DNA of 58,009 nt from Muribaculaceae bacterium (GCA_017436845.1 JAFSCJ010000021.1:1-58009); one strand, 5' to 3'; shown: positions 7,255 to 16,774, counted from the first letter of the stretch. The notes: a model not told the origin generated them from the letters alone. Translations and numbers: made by a program.

Positions 7255-9726
7255 TTACATTGGATCAACGTCGTAATATATTACCAATCTTTTCATGCGA
7301 GGATTTTGGTGCATTTGCTCAAATGTTTCTCTCAATATTGCTTTAACTTTTTTCATAGATGCGTTTACCTCAATCTTGAGCATTATTTTTCGTATATATA
7401 GGGATTGAATACGACCAATCATTGGCTCTTCAGGACCAAAGACTCTGTTCCCAAACAATTCTCGTAATTTATTACTATATATAACAGAGAGTTCAGTTAA
7501 TGTATCATTGTCTCTGTGTTTTAAATAAATGTATATAAGTCGAGTGAAAGGAGGGTAGTTGAAGCGCTTGCGTTCATCGATTTCATCCTCATAATATCCT
7601 TTGTAATCATGATTTTTCAGAAAGGATAATATGGGGTGTGATGGTTGTGTTGTCTGTATTGTGACTATGCCTTGTGCTTGTCGTCTGCCAGCTCTACCAG
7701 CAACTTGTTCCAACATATTAAAGGCTCTTTCTGTTGCACGAAAATCAGGGAAATTTATTAATGAGTCGGCATTAATTACTCCAACAAGGCTGACTCCATC
7801 AAAGTCTAATCCTTTTGTAACCATTTGGGTTCCTACAAGTATTTGAGAACGGCGTTTTGAAAAATCGTCAATTATATTTTCATACCCATCTTTATTGCGA
7901 GTTGTGTCAAGATCCATTCGTGCAATTTTTACATCGGGGAATGTCGTTTCGACTTCATCTTCAACACGCTCTGTTCCATATCCAAGTACATCAACACCCG
8001 GATCTTTGCATGCCGGACAAATATTTGGTAATGGATGGGTAGATCCACAATAATGGCATATTAATTGATTATATCGTCGATGGTAAGTGAGAGAAACATC
8101 GCAGTTTTCACATTTCGGCACCCATCCACATTGTTTGCATCGGGCTAAAGGTGCATAGCCTCGACGATTGAGGAAAAATATAACTTGTTCGCCACGACTT
8201 ATAGCTTCAGTTGCAAGAGTTCGTGTACGCTCAGAGAATGTTCCGGTTGTAGTTCTCTTGCGTCGAGCAAGGTTCATATCAATGATTTCAATTTCAGGTA
8301 GCTTTACTCCATCAAAACGCTCCGAGAGTTCAATAAATCCATATTTGCCCGATGTGGCTTTGAAATATGTTTCAATAGATGGTGTCGCGCTCCCGAGGAG
8401 TGTTTTTGCTCCATGCATAGATGCAAGCACTGTAGCAACGTCTCGAGCATTATACCGAGGCGCAGGATCTTGTTGCTTGTAGCTTGACTCGTGCTCCTCG
8501 TCAACAATGACGAGTGATAAGTTACTAAATGGAAGAAATAGAGAAGAGCGAGCCCCTATCACAACACATGGCTCACGAGAGGTCAGTAATTTTTTCCAAA
8601 TATCAACTCGCTCATTGTCAGAAAATTTAGAGTGATATATTATGACTTTATCTCCAAAAACACGTTGCAAACGGTGGGTGAGTTGTGTCGTTAATGCAAT
8701 TTCAGGAACAAGATATAAAGCCTGATTACCTTGATTTAATATATAGGAGATGAGATGAATGTATATTTCAGTTTTACCACTTGATGTAACACCATGTAAT
8801 AGTGATATGTCATGACTGATGAAACTGCGGTGTATTTCATCAAGGGCTTTAGATTGAGCTTCGCTTAGTTTGGGAAGTTCACCACCTACTAATCCGTTAT
8901 AGCGAAATCGATTAATCTCTTTTTTATATATCTCTACAATACCCTTATCGGCCATAGCTTTTACTATAGCCGGAGTTGTACCGGAACGTTCAAGCAGTTC
9001 TTGTCGAGACACCTCTTTTAAAGGAGTTGCTTTTTGTGTAAATCCAGATAACTCAATTAATGCTAATAGTGTTGTCTCCTGTTTCTTTGCACCTTTGACT
9101 TTTTCGAAAGCCACATGAATTGCATTGTTGTCTCCTTGAATCGCTGTGAGTTTAACATAGGTCTCTTTACGAGAGCGATACCGCTCCACTAATTTTTCTG
9201 AAATTATGATGGCTTCTCTCTCTAACAGATGGCTGACAACGGCTTCTACATTTTTGAAACCGGTTTTCTTCTCAATTTCAGCAGGAGTCATGCGCCCATT
9301 GTGATCAAGTAATTGACACACTATTATTTCTCGTTCATTTAGCCTATTTTCTTCGTTCTCTTCAAAATCATTATTTAGCTCAATGAATGTTTCACTTTCA
9401 ACTTTAAGACCTGCAGGAATCGCAGCTTTATAGACATCACCTGGTGCACTCAAATAGTATTCCGAAATCCACTCCCATAGTTTTAATTGCGGATGCCGTA
9501 TTATTGGGTAGTCGTCAAGCATCATAGTTATATCCTTGACTTCGTAACCTTGTGGGGCAATTGGGGAAACTGCAGTAACAATAGCTGTGTAGGATTTCTT
9601 TCGCCCGAAAGGAACAATTACGCGATAGCCTACTTTGATTTTACCTACCATTTCATCAGGGATATGGTAGGTGAAAGTGCTGTATAGTGGCAATGGAAGA
9701 AGTACTTCGGCGTAATATTGTTGCAT
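7255..9726 (-). CDS. priA: Primosomal replication restart helicase PriA
   Basis: PriA recognises stalled forks, unwinds the lagging strand and reloads the replicative helicase. The 823-residue protein has the N-terminal 3'BD domain (YYAEVLLPLPLYSTFTYHIP), an SF2 helicase core with Walker A GVTSSGKTE near residue 312 and Walker B VIVDEEHES, and eight zinc-binding cysteines in the CKQCGWVPKCENC and CHYCGSTHPLPNICPAC segments. These are followed by GTERVEDEV, GTQMVTKGLDF and QVAGRAGR helicase motifs. Length and order match full-length PriA. It forms a single-gene transcript between its own promoter and the shared terminator. Confidence 0.97.
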   Translation of the reverse strand: MQQYYAEVLLPLPLYSTFTYHIPDEMVGKIKVGYRVIVPFGRKKSYTAIVTAVSPIAPQGYEVKDITMMLDDYPIIRHPQLKLWEWISEYYLSAPGDVYKAAIPAGLKVESETFIELNNDFEENEENRLNEREIIVCQLLDHNGRMTPAEIEKKTGFKNVEAVVSHLLEREAIIISEKLVERYRSRKETYVKLTAIQGDNNAIHVAFEKVKGAKKQETTLLALIELSGFTQKATPLKEVSRQELLERSGTTPAIVKAMADKGIVEIYKKEINRFRYNGLVGGELPKLSEAQSKALDEIHRSFISHDISLLHGVTSSGKTEIYIHLISYILNQGNQALYLVPEIALTTQLTHRLQRVFGDKVIIYHSKFSDNERVDIWKKLLTSREPCVVIGARSSLFLPFSNLSLVIVDEEHESSYKQQDPAPRYNARDVATVLASMHGAKTLLGSATPSIETYFKATSGKYGFIELSERFDGVKLPEIEIIDMNLARRKRTTTGTFSERTRTLATEAISRGEQVIFFLNRRGYAPLARCKQCGWVPKCENCDVSLTYHRRYNQLICHYCGSTHPLPNICPACKDPGVDVLGYGTERVEDEVETTFPDVKIARMDLDTTRNKDGYENIIDDFSKRRSQILVGTQMVTKGLDFDGVSLVGVINADSLINFPDFRATERAFNMLEQVAGRAGRRQAQGIVTIQTTQPSHPILSFLKNHDYKGYYEDEIDERKRFNYPPFTRLIYIYLKHRDNDTLTELSVIYSNKLRELFGNRVFGPEEPMIGRIQSLYIRKIMLKIEVNASMKKVKAILRETFEQMHQNPRMKRLVIYYDVDPM

Positions 9727-9748
9727 GGCATAATCACTATTCGGTTAA

Positions 9749-9782
9749 TGCAAAGTTAGTGTAATAGCTTCGCAAAAGCAAA
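9749..9782 (-). promoter_or_regulatory. Promoter of priA
   Basis: On the minus strand TTTG at 9782-9779, a 20-nt spacer, then TAACTTTGCA at 9758-9749. Both elements match the Bacteroidetes consensus. The start codon lies about 22 nt downstream of the -7 element. Confidence 0.7.
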
Positions 9783-10161
9783 AAAGATTGTCATTATTAA
9801 CTTTATATTCCTCAAATAATCCATATCTAAATTCCCACGTTGACTTAATTTTTATTTTATTGGGAATATACAATAGGTAGAGGTTTAGGAAGTTAAGGAT
9901 ATAGTACTGAGATCATGAATATATTCATATTAGTAAAAGGTTTTGTAAAGGTATTGTTGAGAGTAAATACTCAAATGATAGATGCGAATATCTTGGCACG
10001 GATTTTGTAAAATATTTGCTAAATATTAGGAGAACTAGGCTCTACCACGCGTATAAGTAGCTACTTGGAATAATGAAGGCGCATATTATGCTAAACATGC
10101 TATATTTTATTTGTTTTGAATAATAGTTGTCACAAAATTCTATTTAATGAACTAAAAGGAT
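9783..10161. other. Gene-poor intergenic stretch, only small palindromes
   Basis: No convincing gene was found in these 380 nt. Visible items are a 14-bp palindrome (9915-9928), a GAGTA/TACTC hairpin (9961-9972), a 12-bp palindrome AAGTAGCTACTT (10055-10066), and a 31-codon open frame at 9915-10010 without a recognisable promoter. Confidence 0.5.
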
Positions 10162-10171
10162 TATCTTTGCA
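10162..10171 (+). promoter_or_regulatory. -7 element upstream of the nucleotidyltransferase gene
   Basis: TATCTTTGCA is a full TAnnTTTGCA match about 100 nt before the start codon. No good TTTG at -33 was seen. Confidence 0.45.
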
Positions 10172-10268
10172 TAAAATTGCAATTATTCGTTATGTAGGCG
10201 TTGTTTAAAGCAATTAAGATTAACAGAAATGTGTATTTGATTAAGTAGAATTTTTAGAATTTTAGATA

Positions 10269-11174
10269 ATGAAGCCAACTTTATTTGTTCTTGCTGCCGG
10301 GATGGGTAGTCGTTATGGAGGGTTAAAACAACTTGATGGACTTGGACCTCATGGAGAAACCATAATGGATTATTCAATTTATGATGCAGTTCGTAGTGGT
10401 TTTGGCAAAGTCGTATTTGTGATAAGAAAAGATTTCGAAGCTGATTTTCGCGAAAAGATATTGTCAAAGTATAAGGATCATATACAAGTTGAGATTGTAT
10501 TCCAAGGAGTGGATTCTCTCCCTGAAGGATATATATGTCCTGCCGATAGACAAAAACCATGGGGGACAAATCATGCTGTGTTGATGGGAAAAGCCGTTAT
10601 AAAAGAGCCTTTTGCCGTAATAAATGCTGATGATTTCTATGGGAGAAATACATTTGAAGTTATGGCAGAAGAATTGATGCGTGAGCGTGAGACAACTGGA
10701 GACTACTGTATGGTGGGCTTTGAAGTTGGTAATACGATGTCAGAAGGAGGAACAGTGTCTCGTGGCGTGTGTGATATAAAAAAGGGATATTTAACTAATA
10801 TAGTGGAAAGAACATCAATAGGGTATAACTCTAAAGGAGCAATTGTTTATCCTGATGAGAATGGAACAATTCAAAAACTAAAACCTACGACTCTTGTCTC
10901 AATGAATATGTGGGGGTTTACACCTGATTATTTTGACTTTAGCGAGACAATGTTTAGCGAATTTTTAGATGAAAATCTGAATAATCCAAAAGCAGAATAT
11001 TTTATTCCTTCAGTTGTAAATCAGTTGATTGTATCGGGAGATGCTACAGTAAAAGTAATGCGCACAAATTCAAAATGGTTTGGTGTTACTTATCCAACAG
11101 ATCGCCCATTTGTTATAGAAAAACTTGCCGAATTACATGCTGTTGGCGAGTATCCTGAAAAATTATTCGAATAA
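10269..11174 (+). CDS. Sugar-phosphate nucleotidyltransferase (NTP_transferase family)
   Basis: A 301-residue cytoplasmic protein with the nucleotidyltransferase signature LAAGMGSRYGGLKQ at residues 8-21, the Mg-binding INADDFYG segment (about 118-125) and WGTNHAVL. These point to an enzyme that activates a sugar phosphate with an NTP to make an NDP-sugar. The substrate cannot be read from the sequence. The gene is followed after 3 nt by a dihydrouridine synthase gene, so the two are probably co-transcribed, although the functions do not obviously connect. Family confident, substrate unknown. Confidence 0.85.
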   Translation: MKPTLFVLAAGMGSRYGGLKQLDGLGPHGETIMDYSIYDAVRSGFGKVVFVIRKDFEADFREKILSKYKDHIQVEIVFQGVDSLPEGYICPADRQKPWGTNHAVLMGKAVIKEPFAVINADDFYGRNTFEVMAEELMRERETTGDYCMVGFEVGNTMSEGGTVSRGVCDIKKGYLTNIVERTSIGYNSKGAIVYPDENGTIQKLKPTTLVSMNMWGFTPDYFDFSETMFSEFLDENLNNPKAEYFIPSVVNQLIVSGDATVKVMRTNSKWFGVTYPTDRPFVIEKLAELHAVGEYPEKLFE

Positions 11175-11177
11175 TAA

Positions 11178-12104
11178 ATGTTGGAGATACAATTTGCTCC
11201 ATTGCAAGGATATACCGATGCTGCATATCGTCGATTTCATAATGAAATTTATGGTAATAGCATCGGTTGCTATTTTTCTCCATTTGTCAGAGTTGAGAAA
11301 GGCAATGTAAGAAATAAAGATTTGAAGGATATTTTGCCGGAAAAAAATGAAGGTATAACCCTTGTCCCACAAATAATAGTTAATAGTGTTAATGAGTTTA
11401 ATATACTTGTTGATTCAATAGTATCTCTTGGATATAGTCAAATAGATATTAATATGGGGTGTCCGTTCCCTCTGCAAACGGGGAAGGGACGTGGGGCTGG
11501 ATTGTTGTCTCGCATTGATGTAGTTAAAGCATTGATGACAGAGGTAAGGAATTGTCAAGAGGTTTCATTTTCAATAAAAATGAGATTAGGGCTAAATAAT
11601 TGTAATGAGTCACATGAATTATTGCCTATATTAAATAGTACTCCTTTAAAACAGATAGTAATTCATCCTCGCATTGGGCGTCAACAATATAAAGGAAATG
11701 TGGATAATTGTACTTTTGAACATTTATATAATGAGATTACTCATCCTATAATATATAATGGGGATATACTTGAAGTGGAAGATATATATAATATTGCTTC
11801 TCGTTATCCACGTTTAGCAGGAATAATGATAGGACGAGGATTATTGGCTGCACCATCGATGGCAATGGAATATAAACAAGGTATTAGTTTGGATAAAGAA
11901 CAAAAATTGTCTTTATTTTTAAAGCTACACGAAAAATTATTCCATCATTATAGTTGTATATTACAAGGAGATGCTCAATTGTTGATGAAGATGAAAACAG
12001 TATGGGATTATCAAGAAGGCTCAATTGGTCATAAAGCATTAAAAACTATAAAGAAAAGTACAACAATCGCAAAATATCAAGCTGCGGTATCGGCGATTCA
12101 ATAG
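11178..12104 (+). CDS. dus: tRNA-dihydrouridine synthase family protein
   Basis: An FMN enzyme that reduces uridine to dihydrouridine in the tRNA D-arm or variable loop. The 308-residue protein begins with the Dus-type FMN-binding APLQGYTDAAYRRFH segment. It carries the catalytic cysteine in INMGCPFPLQTGKGRGAGLL (about residues 92-111), SIKMRLGL, IHPRIGRQQYKG, and YNGDI followed by GIMIGRGLLAAP. Length fits the DusA/B/C group and the overall look is closest to DusC-like proteins, but the modified position cannot be assigned. It starts 3 nt after the nucleotidyltransferase stop, and tgt, another tRNA-modification gene, follows. Confidence 0.88.
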   Translation: MLEIQFAPLQGYTDAAYRRFHNEIYGNSIGCYFSPFVRVEKGNVRNKDLKDILPEKNEGITLVPQIIVNSVNEFNILVDSIVSLGYSQIDINMGCPFPLQTGKGRGAGLLSRIDVVKALMTEVRNCQEVSFSIKMRLGLNNCNESHELLPILNSTPLKQIVIHPRIGRQQYKGNVDNCTFEHLYNEITHPIIYNGDILEVEDIYNIASRYPRLAGIMIGRGLLAAPSMAMEYKQGISLDKEQKLSLFLKLHEKLFHHYSCILQGDAQLLMKMKTVWDYQEGSIGHKALKTIKKSTTIAKYQAAVSAIQ

Positions 12105-12111
12105 TTTTGCG

Positions 12112-12121
12112 TAACTTTGCA
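12112..12121 (+). promoter_or_regulatory. -7 element directly in front of tgt
   Basis: TAACTTTGCA ends 5 nt before the tgt start codon at 12127, and a second similar box (TAGTTTTG) lies at 12102-12109. If used, transcription would begin almost at the ATG, giving a leaderless or nearly leaderless mRNA. No clear -33 TTTG was found. Confidence 0.4.
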
Positions 12122-12126
12122 TCAAT

Positions 12127-13257
12127 ATGGACTTTTTACTGCAAGCAACAGATAAAAATAGTAATGCTCGTGCCGGTCTCATTACGACTGATCATGGACA
12201 AATAGAAACTCCGATATTTATGCCTGTCGGAACGCTTGGTGCATTGAAAGCTGTTCACATGCACGAAGTTAGAGATGATATTAAAGCTCAAATTATATTA
12301 GGAAACACTTATCATCTATATTTGCGCCCTGGTATTGAGATATTGGAAAAAGCCGGGGGATTGCATAAATTTAATGGTTGGGATCGCCCAATATTAACTG
12401 ATAGTGGCGGTTTCCAAGTATTCAGCCTTTCAGGTAATCGTAAATTAAAAGAAGAAGGAGCATATTTTCGCTCTCATATAGATGGCTCAAAACATCTTTT
12501 TACGCCTGAAAACGTTGTGGATATACAACGTTCAATCGGTGCCGATATAATGATGCAACTTGATGAGTGCCCTCCTGGAACAGCTGATTATGAATATGCA
12601 AAGAAATCACTTGGATTAACTACTCGTTGGCTGATGCGAGGATGGAAACATTACAAGGGAACAGATGGTAAATATGGTTATTCACAAGCGTATTTCCCTA
12701 TTGTCCAAGGTTGTACATTTCCAGATTTGCGCCGTCAATCGGCTCAAACGGTTGCTGAACTTGGGGCTGATGGTAATGCCATCGGGGGGCTTGCTGTCGG
12801 AGAACCTGCCGAAGTGATGTATGACATGATTGAGGTAGTGAATGAAATTTTACCTAAAGATAAACCGAGATATTTGATGGGAGTGGGTACTCCTGCTAAC
12901 ATTCTTGAGGCGATTGATCGAGGAGTGGATATGATGGATTGTGTAATGCCCACTCGTAATGGTCGAAATGGTATGTTGTTTACAGCTCATGGTATAATGA
13001 ATATGAGAAATAAAAAATGGGCCGATGATTTTTCGCCTATTCAAGAAGATGGACCGAGCTATGTAGATAGACAATATACAAAAGCTTATCTAAGGCATCT
13101 TTTTATTGCTGATGAAATTCTTGCTATGCAGATTGCATCAATACATAATCTCGCATTTTATATATGGCTTGTAGGAGAGGCGCGTCGTCATATAATTGCG
13201 GGTGATTTTAAATCATGGAAAACAATGATGGTAGAACGAGTAATGCGCCGATTGTAA
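12127..13257 (+). CDS. tgt: tRNA-guanine transglycosylase (queuine tRNA-ribosyltransferase)
   Basis: Tgt exchanges guanine-34 for preQ1 in tRNAs with GUN anticodons. The 376-residue protein has the characteristic LTDSGGFQVFSL segment with the general-base Asp (about residues 98-109), DIMMQLDECPPG, VQGCTFPDLR, GGLAVGE, and the nucleophile-containing GVDMMDCVMPTRNGRNG. The C-terminal zinc motif of the E. coli enzyme (CxCxxC) is missing: the equivalent stretch reads PSYVDRQYTKAYLRHLF and continues into IASIHNLAFY. I recall the same loss in other Bacteroidetes, so this is probably lineage-wide and not damage. Confidence 0.95.
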   Translation: MDFLLQATDKNSNARAGLITTDHGQIETPIFMPVGTLGALKAVHMHEVRDDIKAQIILGNTYHLYLRPGIEILEKAGGLHKFNGWDRPILTDSGGFQVFSLSGNRKLKEEGAYFRSHIDGSKHLFTPENVVDIQRSIGADIMMQLDECPPGTADYEYAKKSLGLTTRWLMRGWKHYKGTDGKYGYSQAYFPIVQGCTFPDLRRQSAQTVAELGADGNAIGGLAVGEPAEVMYDMIEVVNEILPKDKPRYLMGVGTPANILEAIDRGVDMMDCVMPTRNGRNGMLFTAHGIMNMRNKKWADDFSPIQEDGPSYVDRQYTKAYLRHLFIADEILAMQIASIHNLAFYIWLVGEARRHIIAGDFKSWKTMMVERVMRRL

Positions 13258-13267
13258 TATAATTGCT

Positions 13268-14341
13268 ATGCTGAAAAGACTTGATTGGTACATAATAAAA
13301 AAGTTTTTAGGAACTTACATTTTTGCGATTGTGTTGATATTGGCAATCACAATAATGTTTGATATAAATGAGAAACTTGACTCATTTTTGAAGGCTCCTC
13401 TTGATGCTACAATTTTTGATTATTTTTTAAATTTTTTGCCTTATTTTGCCAACCAGTTTAGTCCGTTGTTTACATTCATTGCTGTTATATTTTTTACATC
13501 TAAACTTGCAGATAATTCTGAGATTATAGCAATGCTTGCATCTGGTGTGAGTTTCAAACGCCTAATGTTGCCATATATGGTGTCAGCAGCAGTGATTGCA
13601 GCTTCGTCGTATGTGTTAAGCGCTTATATAATTCCTCCTGCTAATGTAGAACGCATTGAATACACTAATACATATGTTAAAAACAAACGTGTTGATTATG
13701 GTAGTAATATTCAAATGAAGGTTGCTCATGGACAAATTGCTTATATGAGTCGATATGACAACACAACAAAGACAGGTTATAAATTCTCACTTGAATCATT
13801 TGAAGATAAAAAGTTGGTGTCACGTTTGACTGCTCAGAATATAAAATGGGATACTTTATACCAGTGGCAAGTTAGAGATTATATGATTCGTGATTTTAAA
13901 GGGGCACGTGAAGAAATTCAAAAAGGAAAACGATTGGATACAATAATCACTATCGAGCCTCGAGACTTTTTGATCGCTAAAAATGATCATGAGATGATGA
14001 CTTCTCCACAATTAAAAGAATATATTTCTCGCCAAAAGGAACGCGGTGTCGCAAATATAAAATCATTTGAGATTGAGGATGAAAGACGATTTGCAATGTG
14101 TGCAGCTGCATTTATTTTGACCATTATCGGAATGTCATTGTCCTCAAAGAAGGTTAAAGGAGGAATGGGGATAAATATTGGTATTGGATTGGTGTTAAGT
14201 TTTTCATATATATTATTCTCAACTGTAACCTCAACATTTGCAATATCAGGACTCACATCGCCATTTATTGCAATGTGGATTCCTAATTTTATTTATATCA
14301 TTATTGCAGTAATTCTATATCGTAAGGCATCGGTAGGATAA
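13268..14341 (+). CDS. LptF/LptG (YjgP/YjgQ) family lipopolysaccharide export permease
   Basis: A 357-residue inner-membrane protein with two N-terminal transmembrane helices after LDWYIIKKFLGTYIFA, a third near VSAAVIAASSYVLSAYIIP, a long periplasmic domain (about 125-265), and C-terminal helices (FAMCAAAFILTIIGMSL, GIGLVLSFSYILFSTV, MWIPNFIYIIIAVILY). This is the LptF/LptG architecture: paired with LptB ATPase it pulls LPS out of the inner membrane towards LptA. F and G cannot be told apart here. It follows tgt by 10 nt. Its stop is only 3 nt from the end of the converging nucleoside phosphorylase gene. Confidence 0.9.
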   Translation: MLKRLDWYIIKKFLGTYIFAIVLILAITIMFDINEKLDSFLKAPLDATIFDYFLNFLPYFANQFSPLFTFIAVIFFTSKLADNSEIIAMLASGVSFKRLMLPYMVSAAVIAASSYVLSAYIIPPANVERIEYTNTYVKNKRVDYGSNIQMKVAHGQIAYMSRYDNTTKTGYKFSLESFEDKKLVSRLTAQNIKWDTLYQWQVRDYMIRDFKGAREEIQKGKRLDTIITIEPRDFLIAKNDHEMMTSPQLKEYISRQKERGVANIKSFEIEDERRFAMCAAAFILTIIGMSLSSKKVKGGMGINIGIGLVLSFSYILFSTVTSTFAISGLTSPFIAMWIPNFIYIIIAVILYRKASVG

Positions 14342-14344
14342 CGC

Positions 14345-15220
14345 TTAAATGCGTTCAAGGATAGTTGCCACTAAATCATGCATAGCTGTTTTATAGTTTG
14401 GTGTAGCATCGTGATTCATGCGATTAGCTATAATTGAGCACACAGTCATCGCTTTATGCCCAAGCATTTTAGCGAGTCCTTGTAGCGGAGCGCTTTCCAT
14501 TTCATAGTTTGTGACTTTTCTCTCGTTATGTCGGAATGACTCTATTAGTTTATTCAAATTAGGGTTTGCTAATGGTAAACGCAATTCTCGTCCTTGTGGT
14601 CCATAAAAGCCAATAGCTGATATTGTATTTCCTTTAACCATGTCATTGCTACTAATCTGATTAACTAAATCTTCATCGGCATTGACGACATATGGCTTTG
14701 CCCAAAGTGGATTCCAATTGACGTGTTTACAAAATGCATGTTCAAATTCAAGGTCGGAAATTTCATTGCGTTTTGCATAAAAATTTAGTACACCATCAAA
14801 TCCTATGGCTTTTTCTGCAATAACAGGGGTCCCAACTTTTAATTCTGGTTGAAGGGCTCCAGATGTCCCGATTCGCACCATTGTTAATGTGCGATGAGTT
14901 TCATTTATTTCGCGAGTCTTTAAATTAATATTAGCGAGAGCGTCAAGTTCATTAATAACGATGTCTATATTATCGGGTCCAATACCATGACTTATGCACA
15001 TAATAGGTTTACCTTTGTATGTTCCACCTATTGTGTGAAATTCTCTTGATGAAACTTCAAAAGTTTTTGATTCAAAAAATGATGCAACCATGTCAACTCT
15101 TCCCGGGTCACCAACAAGAATTATGCGGTCAGTTAATTGCTCCGGTAGTAGATGTAGATGAAAAATTGTTCCATCGGGATTTATGATCATTTCTGAAGGT
15201 GCAATAAATTTTGTACTCAT
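14345..15220 (-). CDS. Nucleoside phosphorylase (uridine phosphorylase type)
   Basis: A PNP/UDP phosphorylase family enzyme that splits a nucleoside with phosphate. Visible motifs are RIILVGDPGRVDMVASFF (phosphate-binding region), ISHGIGPDNIDIVINEL, VRIGTSGALQPELKVGTPVI and NYEMESAPLQGLAKMLG, the last of which carries the Met-Glu ribose-binding pair. An open frame extends upstream to 15283 into the dprA coding region. I choose the ATG at 15220 (MSTKFIAPSEM) because it avoids that overlap and gives 291 residues, close to family length. It is probably co-transcribed with dprA. Pyrimidine over purine preference is an inference. Confidence 0.87.
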   Translation of the reverse strand: MSTKFIAPSEMIINPDGTIFHLHLLPEQLTDRIILVGDPGRVDMVASFFESKTFEVSSREFHTIGGTYKGKPIMCISHGIGPDNIDIVINELDALANINLKTREINETHRTLTMVRIGTSGALQPELKVGTPVIAEKAIGFDGVLNFYAKRNEISDLEFEHAFCKHVNWNPLWAKPYVVNADEDLVNQISSNDMVKGNTISAIGFYGPQGRELRLPLANPNLNKLIESFRHNERKVTNYEMESAPLQGLAKMLGHKAMTVCSIIANRMNHDATPNYKTAMHDLVATILERI

Positions 15221-15260
15221 AGTTGTATTTTTTATATAACGTTTTTGGGTATTGTGTTGT

Positions 15261-16361
15261 TTAAGCAAGTCTATATCTGCCACCCGGATATGTGAGTATT
15301 AACCCTTTGAATTCCATTTCAATAAGCAATGCCATTAATTTAGCAATTGGATAATTCAATGCAATACACAATTGATTTATCTGAGCATCATTGTGTGTTG
15401 ATAAATAATTAATGACTGCTTGCTCATCATCAGAAATATCTATTGCAAGACTTTGTTGCTCTCCCTCTTTAGGTTTGGGTGTCCATCGCATTGCTTTTAT
15501 TAAATCATCAGCATTTTCAATAAGAGCTGCAACGTTTGATGCAATTAGTCGATTACAGCCGGAGCTATATCTGTCAGACGTGCGTCCAGGTAAAGCAAAT
15601 ACATCGCGATTATAACTTGATGCTATGCCTGCAGTAATTAAGGCTCCGCCTTTTTCAGCCGATTCTGCAACAACAAGGCAATCGCACAAAGCAGCTACAA
15701 TGCGATTTCGTGCTACGAAATTTCCTTTGTGTATTGTATCAATTGAACGATAGTCAGTTACAAGCATTCCATTATTTCGTGCAATTTCTGCAGCGATGTT
15801 TCGATGAGCAGCGGGATATATAGTGTTTAATCCATGAGCAAGAACTGCAATTGTTGGAATATTATTGCGAAGGGAGGCATTATGGGCTACGACATCAATT
15901 CCATATGCCAACCCACTTACGATTACAATATTATCTATTGATTTAGCTAAATCTTCAATAAGTCGTGTTGTGAAATCAATGCCATAGGGGGTTGCATGTC
16001 GAGTCCCAACAATACTAATGATGTGAGCTGAATTCAAATCGCATTTCCCTAAGGTATATAACATTAGAGGTGCATCATCGCACTCTGTTAACCTATATGG
16101 GAATTCTTTATCAGTATAATATATTGGATGAATGTTGTTGTGCTTAATAAATTCAGTTTCTTTTTGGGCTTTTTCGAGAATTTCGTTGCGGTAGGATTGT
16201 GTTAATATTTTATTTTTGAACCCCATCAATGATATTAATTGCTGTTCTGTCGCATTGAAGAATGCAGTCTCATCGCCAATTCGAGACAATATCTCATTGG
16301 CAAGGGTTCTATTCATTCCTCTTAGTGATGCAAATGCTATTTGATAGGGTAGTTGAAGCAT
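15261..16361 (-). CDS. dprA: DNA-processing protein DprA (Smf)
   Basis: DprA binds incoming single-stranded DNA and loads RecA during natural transformation. It is also kept in many species not known to be competent. The 366-residue protein has the Rossmann-like core with SIVGTRHATPYGIDF, VSGLAYGIDVVAHNASL, PTIAVLAHGLNTIYPAAHR, RNRIVAAL and GGALITAGIA. A winged-helix DprA_WH domain follows in the last 65 residues (EQAVINYLSTHNDAQINQLC). Its start lies 2 nt after the thioesterase stop, so the two are almost surely one transcript. No other competence gene is in the window. Confidence 0.94.
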   Translation of the reverse strand: MLQLPYQIAFASLRGMNRTLANEILSRIGDETAFFNATEQQLISLMGFKNKILTQSYRNEILEKAQKETEFIKHNNIHPIYYTDKEFPYRLTECDDAPLMLYTLGKCDLNSAHIISIVGTRHATPYGIDFTTRLIEDLAKSIDNIVIVSGLAYGIDVVAHNASLRNNIPTIAVLAHGLNTIYPAAHRNIAAEIARNNGMLVTDYRSIDTIHKGNFVARNRIVAALCDCLVVAESAEKGGALITAGIASSYNRDVFALPGRTSDRYSSGCNRLIASNVAALIENADDLIKAMRWTPKPKEGEQQSLAIDISDDEQAVINYLSTHNDAQINQLCIALNYPIAKLMALLIEMEFKGLILTYPGGRYRLA

Positions 16362-16363
16362 GA

Positions 16364-16774
16364 TTACTTTAAATAATTTTTGAAAGTTTCTTCTAATATC
16401 GTTCCACGAGAAAGGCGTCCATTTTCAATGCACACGCATGAAATGATTGCTTTTACAACAGGGGCACCTTCTTTGGTATAAATGTCTTGATGGAAAATAA
16501 ATTTTGCACCTTCACGAGATATCCAAAGTTTACTAATCATTGAATCTCCAAGACCAAGTGGTTTTATGTATTCAATCTCTACTTTTCTTATAACAGGATC
16601 TATTCCTTGATTATGCATTTCTTTAAATGATAATCCTGCCCATTGGCAGAATTCGTGGCGAGTATGCTCTAAATAATGTAAGTATATAGCGTTATTGACT
16701 ATGCCTTCAGAATCCACTTCGTAGTCGCGTACTTTTATAGGTAATTCAAAAATATATTTATCGTTATTTATCAT
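16364..16774 (-). CDS. Acyl-CoA thioesterase, 4HBT (YbgC/FadM-like) hot-dog fold
   Basis: A 136-residue single-domain protein whose N-terminal part reads VRDYEVDSEGIVNNAIYLHY, the 4-hydroxybenzoyl-CoA thioesterase motif with the catalytic Asp in the position of Y(E/D)xDxxGxVNN. FIFHQDIYTKEG forms the later beta strand. Such enzymes hydrolyse acyl-CoA or acyl-ACP thioesters, and the chain length cannot be inferred. It is the first gene of the thioesterase-dprA-phosphorylase run on the minus strand. Confidence 0.88.
   Translation of the reverse strand: MINNDKYIFELPIKVRDYEVDSEGIVNNAIYLHYLEHTRHEFCQWAGLSFKEMHNQGIDPVIRKVEIEYIKPLGLGDSMISKLWISREGAKFIFHQDIYTKEGAPVVKAIISCVCIENGRLSRGTILEETFKNYLK

Noticed and set aside
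9915..10010. 31-codon open frame (start MNIFILVKGFVKV) between priA and the nucleotidyltransferase gene
   Set aside because: No promoter or conserved feature in front of it and the region is AT-rich, so an open frame of this size is expected by chance.
14340..14355. AACGC/GCGTT hairpin between the lptF/G-like and nucleoside phosphorylase genes as a terminator
   Set aside because: Only five base pairs and no T-run on either side.
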